Shown here: positions 23,301 to 33,459 of the stretch, piece by piece
Layout: each line of letters starts with the position of its first letter
Position numbering within the stretch: position 1 is the stretch's first letter
Assembly: GCA_963377175.1 (NCBI GenBank)
Contig: CAUJNA010003299.1
Span: forward strand, 212,501 to 276,500
From: Effrenium voratum
Lineage: Eukaryota; Sar; Dinophyceae; Suessiales; Symbiodiniaceae
Direction of reading: 5' to 3'
Length of the DNA stretch: 64,000 nt
Notes under the pieces: model-generated
What the model saw: the letters and a program-made list of their open reading frames with translations, nothing else
Told to the model about the DNA's origin: nothing
The model's database searches: none
Position numbers and translations under genes: made by a program

Positions 23301-23998
23301 GAGCCCGCACGCCCCAAACATCGCGACAGCAGGGCGAAGCCAACTCTAGCCCAGTCCAGCGCAGAAGCCGCGAAGCTTAGGCGTGCGGAGCTGCGAGGAG
23401 ACACAGCCAGGTCCGTGCAGGCGTGGTCCAGGAGCAACAAGCTCAAGCCAGGGCGGGAGCAGCTGAACACGGCCAGCGGCACTTCCAGTTGAGCCATGGA
23501 TTGCGACAGCAACAGCGGCTCCAGGTGCAAAAGGTCCAACACCAACACTACTGCTCCGGGCCGCACGAAGGACCTCACAAACAACATCAGGCCCAAATGC
23601 ACGGAATCCGTGACCAGCGCCGCCGCTCCCGCGCGCGCAGGGCTATGCAGAGGCAAGGAGCTACCTGCCTTCAGGCTGTTCGGGGTAGACGGTGGCGGCC
23701 CTGGCCGTGCGTGGCTCCTCGTGGGCAGCGGGCTTCCGAGATGCGCATGGTCCGAGGCCGAAACCGCCGGCCCAGGCCACGCAGAGCTCCGCGGCGGCGG
23801 CGACGAGCCCGCCTTGATGTGGTCCGGCAACGAAGGCGTGGCACCCGTGCGCGCCCACTGCCGCAGAAACGTGGGCAGGCCCGAGTGCAAGAAGTCCAAG
23901 GCCAGCACGGCCAAACTCAAACGTGCAAAGCTACGCGGCAACGGACAACTGCCCATGAAGGCAAGGTCCAGCGGGAGCAGGAGGAAGCCCATCTGACC
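20331..23998 (-). CDS. Repeat protein, mega-exon 13
   Basis: This 3668-nt exon holds about 102 units. It starts GGT-CAG (positions 11-12) after the acceptor CTGCCAG, then MGFLLLPLDLAF. It ends LDPT plus two bases of Ser-5 at a GC donor. A TAG at 21899-21901 interrupts it at position 12 of a class A unit. The frame is shared on both sides, so the two long open frames are one array. At least one 14-residue unit (FGPMFNLPVIDSAI) occurs. The ATG at 23992 is within the exon and is not taken as a start. Confidence 0.85.
21899..21901 (-). other. In-frame TAG inside mega-exon 13
   Basis: LGLFSPTRSSA is followed by TAG at position 12 and then AGAAMPTIDHLR. CAG (Gln, common at this position) to TAG is one C-to-T change. 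It is the third stop found at this same unit position. Confidence 0.85.
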
Positions 23999-24966
23999 CT
24001 GGCAGCGAGCTCTTCCATGGATGAGGGGAACAAGGCCATGCCCCGTTTCATTGCAGGCTTAATTTTTAAGGGAAACCAACCCAACACAAGGAACAATGGA
24101 CACTCGAGGTCTGGGCCTAGTGCCGTGAGAAGGCTGATCAAAGCTGCAAAAGGTCACTACCCCGGTCTCTTGGTCCTTTTTGAGGATGGCTATTTGAGGG
24201 GTTCGAGTGGGCCAAAATACTTGCAATGTGCTTGGGAATTCTCAGGTACATTCAGTACCCTAACATGATGGCCATTCCAAGGCAAACTCCATAAGGGACC
24301 CTTGGCAACTTCTTGGACCACTCCAAAACCAGCCGCAATGGATGTGCCTTTCTGAACGACATGTGGCATATGGCCCACGGTCGGAGGTGTTGTGACAGCG
24401 CTTGTCGGCGGCATTGCCCATCTCAACAAGAGGAAAGCCACAGCCAGCTTCTCGCGGTCTGTTTGAACTGGGAGACCCATGCGGAGCCGCTTTGCAGAAC
24501 CTTGTCAACCTCACGTGGGTAGGGGTGGGGGTATTCATTTGGGGGACTTTGGCCCACGGCCTGCATGTCTGGATAGTGCTAGCCACCAATCCAAAATGGG
24601 TTGCAAACCCTATCCTGTTGAATCTTGCCGAACGCCCAACCAAATTCAAGTCCACCACACGGGGCAGGCGACCATGGTTACAAGCCACATAGCTGCAATT
24701 GTGTGTGTGTGTGTGGGTGGGTGGGTGGGTGGGTGGGTGGGTGGGTGGGTGAGTGTGGGTGCGAAGGCGTTGACGTAGACCTCAATTTATACTCGCCATT
24801 GCTCACTTACCAAGTACTCCGCCCCTTCAAGTAGTGACTACGCGACATGATATTGGCTCTGATTTCATAAGAGGCACTAGGTTTTTCTCCACCGAGGTCC
24901 AAGGAAAATGAGTAGAGCCCAAGTAGAACCAGCGGAAGTCCAAGCGACCAGTCAGGCCGCCCGAGC
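23999..24966 (-). other. Intron 12 (GC-AG, 968 nt)
   Basis: The donor is GC and the acceptor CTGCCAG. It contains the GGTG tract 24700-24752. Otherwise nothing is recognised. Confidence 0.6.
24700..24752 (+). repeat. (TG)n-(GGGT)n microsatellite
   Basis: A short TG run leads into about nine GGGT units on the plus strand. Consecutive G3 tracts could form a G-quadruplex on that strand; the intron RNA would carry the C-rich complement. Confidence 0.85.
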
Positions 24967-25069
24967 CTTCCCATAGAGAAACGAGCTCACGCCAAGTTGG
25001 GCGTAGCTCCGAGGCAAAAGCGGCAAGCCCAAGTGCAGGAAGTCCATGGCAGGCAGCGACTCCATTATC
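24967..25069 (-). CDS. Repeat protein, micro-exon 12
   Basis: This 103-nt exon begins with G completing Arg-12. It continues IMESLPAMDFLH, LGLPLLPRSYAQ and LGVSSFLYGK. It ends at position 10 at a GC donor (AAG then GCTCGG). The next exon adds G-Q (positions 11-12) and then MGFLLLPLDLAF. Confidence 0.78.
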
Positions 25070-25626
25070 CTGACATCGGGTGCAACCTGTAAAATGGCGA
25101 GAGGAGTTGTCTGAAACCTTTCCCTTCAACTGGCAAATTCTAACGGCTTCTCCACAACACGTGTAGGTTCATACCCTCAAAAAGCAGAGGTCCTCTTGTT
25201 GACACGGCTCCAAGGGCTCCGAGCAAGTCACATTTTTCATTTTGGCTCGAAACTCCTATGTCAAAGTCCTTTCCGGGGGCCTAAATCAGAGGGTGTACTC
25301 AGGAACTATGGCTGTGACCTAGGCACTCTCCAGATTGACATGGAGCCCAAAATCTCCTGAGGGGAGCCCCAAAGGAAGTCCAAGTGAAAATTTGCAGACC
25401 TAAAGCATCGATAGGCCATGATTTCACAGTTTGTATTCGTACTGAAAATCAAAATCAAGCAAGCTTTTCCCCTTTTGGTCCACATGAAATTTCTGTTCTC
25501 ATTGAGCTTACCTTAGAACACAGGGGAGTAAGTACTCGAAGCGAAAGCCTTACTGACTTTCCCAAAGGGTGCCGCTGGCCCAGAATTTGTTGCTTGCCTC
25601 CTTCGTTTACTGAACTGGCATGTCGG

Positions 25627-25720
25627 TTTTTTAGGGGAGCCCCCAAGAATCGTGGCGTTCCTTTTGGTTTCCCTTTGAAACCACCAAACAGGGTGTACCC
25701 TCAACAAAGACACCCATTTT
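25627..25720 (+). mobile_element. R13 MITE-like family, copy 3
   Basis: It shares TTTTTTAGGGGAGCCCC, TTTCCCTTTGAAACCACCAA and GACACCCATTTT with 14757-14863. The inverted ends are weaker here. No coding capacity is present. Confidence 0.6.
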
Positions 25721-26694
25721 GAGTGGTGAAGAGTTGAAACTCGTTGACCTGATCCACCCCAAAACCATTACTCAAGAGACGATTGAGCAATTAGCTATAG
25801 GATACTTTCTCTGATGCCGAAGTGAGCAATTTTAGATGACTACTCTATCCCTTGGAGGAGGTTTGGAAATTACTACTCGAAAGTAGGCCGAACCCCAATC
25901 ATGGTTGCTCCAAGAGGGTTTCCGCCACTACAGCGGCACTCACAGAAGGCAAAATGCGGGCTACTTCAAAGTCCCTTCACAGGCAGTTGATTGTGAATTG
26001 GTCTCTTGCATTGGCAAAGAATCGGCTGTTCCACGGATTAAGCTGGGATCCAACCAGTTTTGGGGTGGCAAGTTCGAAGTCCGGGTGAACATCAGCTTCA
26101 CTTGGCTCGGGTTCATTTTGAGTGTTGGCCAATCCCAATCCAGAAGCCCTCTTGGGAAACCACGAACCACGACTCAAGGTAAGGATTAAGGATTGGCTTT
26201 CAGAATTTCAACAGCCCAGGGGGGAGATCGCGCCCAAAAGGGTGCGATGTCAGGGTTGTTCCACTGGCGTGGAAAAGGTCAGGACCCTCGTTGACCCAGC
26301 ATAAAGCACACAATCCTGTGAATTCGGGGGCGGGGGGGGGATGGTGGTGTTCCCGTCCAAAAGTGATGAATGATAAATGCCTCCTAAAAGGGAACACATA
26401 AGCACCTATCAATCAACCATGTGTCGTATGCTAGGGGAACTGTTGGTGACATGCCGAGTGCTGATTGCAAAAGGGTGGATGCCCGCCACCAATAGTCACT
26501 GATCATTGGGGAACATGATGGGGCATACGTAACGGCACTGCAACATGATAAAACGTACTGGAACATAATTGCCAATCATGGGATATGATGGGGGCTGGTA
26601 CATATTCACACTGGGACAGCATGTGACTGGCCGTCAAATGGCCCAAATTAGCCCCCGGCAAAGCAGTTCTTAGCCCATCCGTGGGGGAGGTCCC

Positions 26695-26740
26695 ATGCGC
26701 CGCAATGGGAAATGGGACACAAAGGCCCGGGTGCAGGAGC
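26695..26740 (-). pseudogene. Orphan repeat-unit fragment in intron 11
   Basis: The minus strand reads ELLH then PGLCVPFPIAAH, which fits a B-unit end plus a C-type unit. No acceptor and donor pair lets it join exons 11 and 12, which already fit each other perfectly. It may be a decayed or alternative exon, or a chance match. Confidence 0.35.
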
Positions 26741-27026
26741 TCGAATACGGGGTCTCCATTGCAAGGTCAAGGGGGAGTGATGATTCTTAGGGTGAACCCA
26801 GAAAGCTAAATGCACCCATGCGACACAATGAGACATGGGGATTCCTACGGATTTGATCAAACAGCCACTTGAAAACAAGGTGGTGCAACCTGTTGTTGCG
26901 TGCCAGCTTGTCGCAAGCAGGCTTCTACATCCACAGCATGACCTATTAAACTCAACCTGGGACCTAAAAATGAGCCACCTGAAATCAAAGCAACAGGGTT
27001 CGAAAGACATTGAACATGAGGGCCTT

Positions 27027-27055
27027 GGACCCCAAAAGGCCTCAAATCATAGGGT
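27027..27055 (+). repeat. Dispersed repeat family R8, copy
   Basis: The core AGGGCCTTGGACCCC and CAAAAGGCCTCA is shared with 32128-32160 and, more loosely, 30305-30340. Confidence 0.6.
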
Positions 27056-27108
27056 CATGGGTCCCAAGACCGAAGGGTCAAACAGGTCGCGGGCTTCCTC
27101 AACCCGGC

Positions 27109-27165
27109 CTGCACGAGCTTCGCGCCGGCAAAGTGGAGCCGCAGTTGACAGGGTCCGGGATAGGC
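27109..27165 (-). CDS. Repeat protein, micro-exon 11
   Basis: A 57-nt exon: G completing Pro-5, PIPDPVN, then CGSTLPARSSC and AG of Arg-12. The acceptor is CCGAG and the donor GC. The next exon supplies G (AGG) and IMESLPAMDFLH. Phases at both ends agree with the neighbours. Confidence 0.75.
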
Positions 27166-28507
27166 CTCGGTGAGTTACGGTGAGTTACTCACTTTCTGAG
27201 TGGATGGCCCAAGAAAAGTCCAAACTTTTTGTTTTTTGCCACTAAACTGGTCTTCCCAAAAAGTTTCAAGTTCAAGAACTCAGGAGTGAGGTTATAGGGG
27301 TAGCCCATCTGTTTGGGTGGGTTTAAAGGAAAACCCAACGACGAAACACATTCTTTCTTGGGAGGGGGGTTCCCTGCAATCAGAACACACCCACATCCCG
27401 GGACGTCAGAACCCGTCATCCGTTCCATGCCAGGAACACTCAAGAACGCTCCGGAACCAATCCAGCAATCCTCGCAACCTCTTCCCTTCAAGCTGCTCCA
27501 GACCACTCCGGAAGTTCATCCGGGCAGAGACTTCAAAAGATTTCAGCCAACTGAGCACAAACAGCTTCCCATATTGGGTTCAGGAGGAACTGCATGACAT
27601 GATCAAAAAATGGTTTCTGAGGGCCATTGAAGTGATCCGCTAGGGGAACCATCCCTGAGTCTGGTCCTTAAATCCGAAGTTGACATTTGTGAGGCTCGTA
27701 GGAGCCCAAGATCAATGTGAGGGCCCTATGATGATGTTGCCACTTCCAAAAATAATTCCTTTGTCTCACAGAGAGTGGCCCTGAAAAACAATGTCCCATT
27801 CATTCCCCGGGGGAAAAACAACAACTCACACGCCTGGCTTACTAAATCTCGCCCTAGCCCTTGGGTTAAACACCCTCTTTTGGAGTCCACCTGAACATGC
27901 TTCTTCAAGTTCGTTTGAAGGTACAAAGACGGGTTCTCCACCGGAGGTTCCTGGAGGCTACATAGGGCCTGACACAGGGGTTACGAATAGGGAGTGCATG
28001 TCGGAAGCTCAAAGTGAGTTGCAGCAGCGGGAATGGAACAACCCCCAAGAGGTGAGTCAGACGTCAGCCTCAAATGAGTCATAATCAAAACCGGTACTAA
28101 AATGGTCGACCCGGAACCATGTAAAGAATTAAGAAGGCGGCCGCAGCTATTTATGGTTGGGATTGTCCCTTCCTAACCTTCATCTACCCGAGTTTTGATT
28201 GTGGCTAAATGTGTTTGATGACTCGGCATATCTCTGAGATCTTGCCAAGAGATTTCCCGCGCCAAACAGGGTTCCGAAGGGTTGCTGATCGGGAAACCAC
28301 GCAAAAGTTGGCATTGGGAAGCTTTTCCCAAATTGGGAAGCAAATGGGTGAACTTGAAGGGGGGAAAACAAAAACAAACAACAGGAACATACTGTAATCA
28401 ACATACAGATTGTTGATTTTAACAGGAAGCCCAAAGAAAACAGAAACCTCTCTCGCTCTTTCTGTCTCTCTGTCGCCAGTTCACTGAACCCCCGCTGGGC
28501 AGCCGAC
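27166..28507 (-). other. Intron 10 (GT-AG, 1342 nt)
   Basis: The donor is GTCGGC and the acceptor CACCGAG. It holds dispersed repeat copy 28086-28199. Otherwise nothing is recognised. Confidence 0.6.
28086..28199 (+). repeat. Dispersed repeat family R7, copy 1
   Basis: It shares left and right blocks with 32539-32616 and carries about 35 bp more in the middle. Confidence 0.6.
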
Positions 28508-28570
28508 GGCAAAGAGCCCAGCGTGGCGCGGCTGAAGGCGGAAAGCGAAGAGCCGCCGCAATACGAACTC
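28508..28570 (-). CDS. Repeat protein, micro-exon 10
   Basis: A 63-nt exon: G (completing Arg-8), SSYC, the class C unit GGSSLSAFSRAT, then LGSL and two bases of Pro-5. The acceptor is CTTCAG and the donor GT (GTCGGC). The join to exon 11 gives LGSLP then PIPDPVN, restoring the unit exactly. Confidence 0.75.
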
Positions 28571-29448
28571 CTGAAGGACAGTGACAGTGGGGGCTTCTCA
28601 ACCTCTCCCAGTTTTCCGCTTCCCTGCGGTTTTCCCGGAGAGTTATGTCGATCGATGGGCTACCTCTCATCATGAATCACTCAAGGGTTGACTAATCCTG
28701 GCTCAATGTTTTGTAGGGAGCCGATTGTGTCCCACCCAAAAAAAAGAGGGAAAATCCGCTTGCCAAGACCAAAAGGAACATGGATCGAGGATCGAAGGGT
28801 GACCTACTGGGGGTTGCCTGGGATCCACTGGGGTTCAAGCGGTTGACATCCCTCTGAAAACTCTCCGAATGCGACAAGATTCGATTCAGCGCGTGCGAGC
28901 GAACACACATCTTGCACGAACACCATTCGAGGACATGGGATCCAAGCGCATCGAGCTGACCTAACAGTTCATGGGCCATTCCGGATGGTGCAATCCCTGT
29001 GAACTGTCTGCTGTTTGGTGCATGTGCCAAATAGTTAAAGTCCAAAGATCCAACCATAGCAGCCACGCATTGGTGTGTGTGTGTGTGCCTGTGTGTGTGT
29101 GTCCTTGGCCTGTGCGTCTTGTGTCCAAAGGCAAACAAGACCGACTTACTCAGAAGTGCTTTTGGTCCCTCCGAGGTGCGTATTTCTCAAAAAGGGGACT
29201 CCCAACGTCGTTGGTGTCCTTTTGGTGTTCCTTTAAAGACTAACCACAGGGAGTCCACCATGTGATAAACCCCAGGTAAACATGAGAGCCACGAAATTCG
29301 AGCAGCGAACCAGTGGCGGAAACTGGGCAGCGAACCGGCTTGTCGGCCTCTTGTTGGAGCCCTGGGTAGCTTTCCACTCCAAACCCCCTCTCATGGTTTT
29401 TAAAACCGCCGGCTGTCGCCCCTCGCGGCAGGTAAAACTCCAGCGGTC
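28571..29448 (-). other. Intron 9 (GA-AG, 878 nt)
   Basis: The donor is GA after CCACGAG and the acceptor CTTCAG. It includes a (TG)n run at 29069-29101 and, around 29190-29262, a stretch resembling the R13 element at 25627-25720. Nothing else is seen. Confidence 0.55.
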
Positions 29449-29561
29449 CTCGTGGGAGGTGTGGGGTCCAGGTGCAAAAGGTCCGGCGCTAAGGCCGCGG
29501 GGCCCGGGCGCGCGGAGCTGCGGGGAGGCGAGGAGCTGCCCGCAGACGCGAGGTCAAAGGC
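29449..29561 (-). CDS. Repeat protein, micro-exon 9
   Basis: This 113-nt exon follows the C-tract acceptor TCCCAG. It reads AFDLAS, AGSSSPPRSSAR, PGPAALAPDLLH and LDPTPPT(R). It ends AG before a GA donor (GACCGC). The next exon's G completes AGG, and the register continues with SSYC. It starts at position 7, which does not match the end of exon 7, so a short exon or an alternative boundary lies between. Confidence 0.75.
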
Positions 29562-30172
29562 CTGGGAGGGGGGGGGGGGCCGGGGGGCAGCCGGGTCAAT
29601 GTTCACGAGGACCGTTCCGGTTTGGCGCGAGGGGAGGGCCGCGGGGAGGGCCCTGGGTCGATGTTCAACCTTGAGCCGGGTCGAGATTCAACCTTGAGCT
29701 ATCTTTTTGTTGTTCAACGGAACCTTAAGACTCCTCCCCCCTCCCAAAACCCAAAACAAGAAATCAAGCGATTCGGATCCTGCGTGACATTAAGTGCGAA
29801 CAAGGATTTGTTCAACTCTGCCCCCTTTGCAACACGGGCACAGCGATCCATTTCACTCGTCTTCTTTGCAAAAAAGGGAAGATGAGCTGCCAGAAATGGA
29901 AGATGAGCTGCCAGAAAAGGAAGGGAGCAGTTCCCCCCCCCAAATTCCATTCTTAAGCGTTAAGTGGGTGATGTGGGAACTACATGGGACACCATCCAAA
30001 ATGGAGTGGCTTTCCAAGGGCCATGCGGAAAAACTCGCGGAAGAGGCCAGCCCCCCCCCCAGCCCCCCGACCTGTTGGGATCCGCAGAGCCAGCTGGGGA
30101 CCTTTAAGGACCTGAAAGCAACATGCTATTCGACTCCGAAATCCAGCGGGTTCCCTACGGATATGATCTAGA

Positions 30173-30279
30173 TTTGGCCATGGGTCAAAACCCAAATCGT
30201 ACCCCCAGTGAACATCAACCAATCCAACCACTAAAATAGGTTCTAAAATGGGTGGTGAATTCACCTACCCCCAAAATGG
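30173..30279 (+). repeat. Dispersed repeat family R3, copy 2
   Basis: About 100 bp matches 18690-18785: GGCCATGGGTCAAAA, AAATCG-A, CCCCAGTGAACATC, CACTAAAATAGGTTC, TAAAATGGG and CACCTACCCC. Both are in the same orientation and intronic. Confidence 0.75.
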
Positions 30280-30304
30280 CTTTCCGCAAAGCCAGAATAG
30301 ACCC

Positions 30305-30340
30305 TGAATGTGGGGGCCTTGAACTCCCGGGGCCTCAACA
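30305..30340 (+). repeat. Dispersed repeat family R8, diverged copy
   Basis: GGGGGCCTTGAACTCCCGGGGCCTCA resembles the palindromic core ATGAGGGCCTT-GACCCC-AAAGGCCTCA found at 27027-27055 and 32128-32160. Confidence 0.45.
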
Positions 30341-30409
30341 AAAAACTGAGGACTTGCGCTCCTAGGGTGGGGTCCTCTCTCACGTCCCAAGTAAACATCT
30401 ACCTGGAGC

Positions 30410-30492
30410 CTCCATGACCCAGTGAAAATGGGGTCATTCCCCAAAATGAACGGGTTATGACCCCTGTTTCTAGGGGTCTAGGGGTCATGGAG
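30410..30492. mobile_element. Small TIR element, copy 2 (83 bp)
   Basis: An 11-bp perfect inverted terminal repeat, CTCCATGACCC / GGGTCATGGAG, encloses a GGGTCATT..CCCC and GGTTATGACCCC core. The same ends and core occur at 2547-2624. It has no coding capacity and is best described as a MITE-like pair. Confidence 0.7.
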
Positions 30493-30554
30493 ACTCCATG
30501 ACTCCAGCTAGCAACCCCTTGGGGAGCCGTGCCAATGCCGCGAGGCCAGGTCAG

Positions 30555-30575
30555 GCGAAGGAACCTCTGGACAAA
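30555..30575 (-). CDS. Candidate cryptic micro-exon 8
   Basis: The minus strand reads CPEVPSPDLAS in repeat register (D at position 9). An acceptor CTCGAG could join it to exon 7 through a GT donor, giving AQ then LCPEVP. I could not find a donor that also joins it to exon 9 in frame. It may be a chance match or a decayed exon. Confidence 0.2.
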
Positions 30576-30752
30576 CTCGAGGCTTCGGATCCAGTCGACA
30601 CGGGTGTTTTCCCGCGGTTGTCCTCTGGCTTTCCAGCGGAATTTGGGTTCAAAAACCAGAGTTCGACTTAACCAGTCGAAAACCAGCGAAATTCAGACTT
30701 AACCGAAAATGGGCGTGATTTTTTTCCAGGGGTCCCGGACCCTTTGGTTGGC

Positions 30753-30812
30753 GGGGATTCATGTCCCCACCACTTTTGAGGTGGCTCCCTATTGAAAGTC
30801 ATTGCCAAATGA
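30753..30812 (+). repeat. Dispersed repeat family R6, copy 1
   Basis: GGGGATTCATGTCC, the CACTTTTGAGGTGG-like core and TCCCTATTGAAA match 49322-49380, the right half of the foldback element there. The left inverted half is not evident here. Confidence 0.55.
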
Positions 30813-31097
30813 CTATGGTTGGTTCTGGTCCATTTGACACTGTGGATCCACAGATGCGGAATATGCTCACCCAAGGAGAAGATCGCCACCGTTAACAAGG
30901 CGGAAAGCACCGCTTAGCCAGGAACATGCCCATGCAACCAAATGGCGGACAACCCCTTGGATACCCACACTTAATGGATCCACAGGCTAAGCCGCCGGAA
31001 CCATTTGGCATACCTCTAGGTCCTTGCCCAGTGGATCACAGTTTCTCGTGCAGGCATTTAGCCATGCTCCTATTTGACGGGTGCTTCCCTTGGTTAT

Positions 31098-31242
31098 CTG
31101 CACCAGAAAAAATGGCATCACTTGGCCACCAACCAAAAACGGGTCACTGATCCACCTCCGGGTCCTTGGTTCTCTACTGCACCGGAAAATGGCATCAATT
31201 GGCTACGAACCAAAAACGTGTTACTGATCCACCTGCGGGTCC
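31098..31242 (+). repeat. Imperfect tandem duplication, two copies of about 66 bp
   Basis: 31098-31165 and 31175-31242 both read TGCACC-GAAAA, ATGGCATCA, TTGGC, ACCAAAAACG, TACTGATCCACCT or CACTGATCCACCT, and CGGGTCC. Several substitutions separate them, so the duplication is not recent. Confidence 0.8.
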
Positions 31243-31682
31243 CGACTGTGGACATGCCACTTTTGCCTTTCGACCTTTCGGAACGTCGAATTGGGCCTAG
31301 TCGTTTCAGGGCCGCTTGGGTGTAGGGTCATTCGTTCGCAACCTAGGCTATTGCCCGCTTACTCTATAGCTGCCCTCAAGAAATTGGCTAACCCTTGAGT
31401 GGGTTTTATGTAACCCTAGTTGCCAGCACCTGGCCGAACACCCGAGCATGCTTGCCAGCTCCCAACGACTCCTTTTTTGGACCTTGCGGCTTGAAACTTG
31501 TTGAAGAAGCAGTCCTTAGGGCCTACCCTGTGCCCAAAATAAACCACAGCCATTGATCCGCGGTCCGCAGTCTGTTTGTGGTGCCTGTTTGTGGGAAATT
31601 GGTGTGTGTGTGTGTGCGCGCCACAATAGGCGGACCCCATAAACAGCCGTTCTCCCTTTGGCTTCCCATTTAGGCAAACCAA

Positions 31683-31827
31683 ACACACACACACACACCC
31701 AGACACAGACACACAGAAACACAGTCACGCAGACACATTGAAACACAGACACGCAGACACACAGACACGCAGACACGCAGACACGGACACACAAACACAC
31801 AAACACACAGACACACACACACACCCA
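31683..31827 (+). repeat. CA/ACAGA-rich microsatellite
   Basis: Degenerate (CA)n with ACACAGAC units. A short TG run lies nearby at 31600-31618. It is intronic simple sequence; translations across it are low-complexity shadows. Confidence 0.85.
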
Positions 31828-32127
31828 TTTAAGGCTCACACATTTGAGCGAATGCTCGCTATGTCTCACCCAAAATAATTGCCGATTACTGGATCCTCTG
31901 ACCAAACCTGCCAAAGAGCAAATGCATTCCGGGGACGTCCTGGAAATTGCCCAAGGTGCTCACAGGAAACCACCTTCCAGCGGGTTGGGACAACCCCATG
32001 GTTTGAACACCCCCCCTTTAAGGAAGACGCGGAGTTGTTGGTATCGACATTTTGCCAAACCCCAACTTTGCATAAGAGTTTGTAAGAACCTTCAAAATGT
32101 TCACTCCCTAAGAGGCCAAAACCCTTA

Positions 32128-32160
32128 ATATGAGGGCCTTTGACCCCCAAAGGCCTCATA
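32128..32160 (+). repeat. Dispersed repeat family R8, copy
   Basis: ATGAGGGCCTTTGACCCC followed by CAAAGGCCTCATA is near-identical to 27027-27055 and partly palindromic (AGGCCT ends). Confidence 0.6.
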
Positions 32161-32225
32161 CAATGAGGTCTTGGGCTCCTAGGGACTGGAACTCACATGC
32201 TTGGTCCACTGTCGTACAAGAACGC

Positions 32226-32332
32226 TGGGCGCCCTGGCGTGATGGCACGGGCGCGCCAGCGTGCATAAGGTCCAGCGGCAGCAGCGGAAAGCTGAGGTGT
32301 AGCAGGGACCGCAGCAAAGGTGAAGAGTCCAC
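32226..32332 (-). CDS. Repeat protein, micro-exon 7 (3' end uncertain)
   Basis: It starts at GTG after the acceptor TTTTCACAG, exactly at position 1. It reads VDSSPLLRSLLH, LSFPLLPLDLMH and AGAPVPSRQGAQ, three clean units. The upstream join DFIH/VDSS is in register. The end is ambiguous: GC after GCCCA, GT one codon later, or earlier donors would each suit a different next exon. Confidence 0.72.
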
Positions 32333-32538
32333 CTGTGAAAAGTTCTTTGTTTTTGGCCCACCAAAACAAAACACGTTGATTTCGTATTGGCTTCCTTTTG
32401 TAAATGGTTGCAAGAGGACCAGCTGTGACAAGTGCCAAAATCAATTTTCGTGTTTCCTGTGGAGTGGACTCGCTACTTCTCCTTGCGTGGATGGCTGGCA
32501 GATTGGGCACCTTGACCAATCCGAACCACAGGGAAGCT

Positions 32539-32616
32539 GAAAACCCGGTATTAAAATGGCCTACCCAGGTCTGGCTGGGACTGCCCCTTCCTAACCTTCA
32601 CCTACCCTTGTTTTGA
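32539..32616 (+). repeat. Dispersed repeat family R7, copy 2
   Basis: It shares AAACCGGTA-TAAAATGG at the left, and CCCTTCCTAACCTTCA followed by CTACCC and GTTTTGA at the right, with 28086-28199, in the same orientation. The other copy has extra sequence in the middle. Confidence 0.6.
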
Positions 32617-32910
32617 GCACGTGGCTCAAATGGCAATCTTGAAGCTTGTACCTGGAAGATCAAGTTCCTCCAGGGATACAAATGTTGCTGCTCGCCCGTC
32701 GAAAGACAGAAGAAAACAGTGAATCAACAACCTTCCGTTGTTTGGTCTAGTTGGGAACCCTTGAGAGGACATGTTTTGGGGATTGGTGCCCCATTCTGCA
32801 GGGGGTTCGCATTAAACATCATTGCCGAATAGTTCCCAAACTTCCATTTTCGATCAACGCAGCCTGGCAAAAGGAATGGCTTGGTAAATTGTTGTACTAA
32901 GTTCCAGCAG

Positions 32911-33025
32911 ACCCCCTATTCCACGTATTCCAAATACTCGCTTTTTGCGGAGGCATATCTTATTTGGCAAACCCGGCTTTCCATGACCAATACCACATTT
33001 TTGAGTCAGGGGTTGACATCATACC
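32911..33025 (+). repeat. Dispersed repeat family R9, copy 1
   Basis: This is the longer of two diverged copies; the other is at 41621-41706. Shared blocks are ACCCCCTATT, the ATATCTTATTTGG-like core and GACATCATACC. Confidence 0.55.
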
Positions 33026-33459
33026 GAAACATACCCTTACAAGCGAGTATTTGGAGCCGGGACCTGATTCCCCCTCCTGGTTGTTGTGGGAGTTTTCATT
33101 CTGGGATTTTGGTGGAGTGTTTAATGTCTCCCCCAGCCCCCATAGACTGCTGGACAATTCGACGAAACCTAGTCGTCTCAAGGACCCCCCCCAAACCAAA
33201 ATTGATTGGTTGCCAAAGATATGGAGAACTCAACAACCTTCCCTCGGTGTGGGGGAATCAATTTTGGTAAGGAAAGTGCGAGGTTGCTGGAGGGCCCCCC
33301 TGCAGAAAGTAGTTCACTTTGTGGCGGTCCAATGCAAAATCCACTGTTTCAACTTTCAACCAACAGGTTAAAGCCAAACATCCGACAGAAAAAGCAATAA
33401 AGAAACTGCGAGGTGCGGTTCAACGGTGTGATTTCGGACCCCAAATTCCGCCAAGGCGC

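Larger units (their letters stand above)
25070..27108 (-). other. Intron 11 (GC-AG, 2039 nt)
   Basis: The donor is GC and the acceptor GATGTCAG. It contains an R8 repeat (27027-27055), an R13 element (25627-25720) and an orphan repeat-like fragment at 26695-26740. A G-rich run lies at 26331-26341. No other gene is seen. Confidence 0.6.
29562..32225 (-). other. Intron 7 or introns 7-8 (about 2660 nt)
   Basis: The acceptor CCTCCCAG at 29562 follows a long C tract (29567-29579 on the plus strand as G), a strong polypyrimidine signal. The interval may hide one more micro-exon near 30555-30575. It holds CA-rich tracts, a tandem duplication and three dispersed repeats, listed separately. No other gene was recognised. 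Confidence 0.5.
32333..33459 (-). other. Intron 6 (GC-AG, 1127 nt)
   Basis: The donor is GC after ..ATCCAT and the acceptor TTCACAG. It holds dispersed repeat copies at 32539-32616 and 32911-33025. Nothing else was recognised. Confidence 0.65.

Noticed and set aside
25231..25250. CATTTTGGCTC, resembling the end of the dinoflagellate spliced leader
   Set aside because: Only 11 bases match; the 5' part of the leader and a donor are absent. A second partial match at 17246 is weaker.
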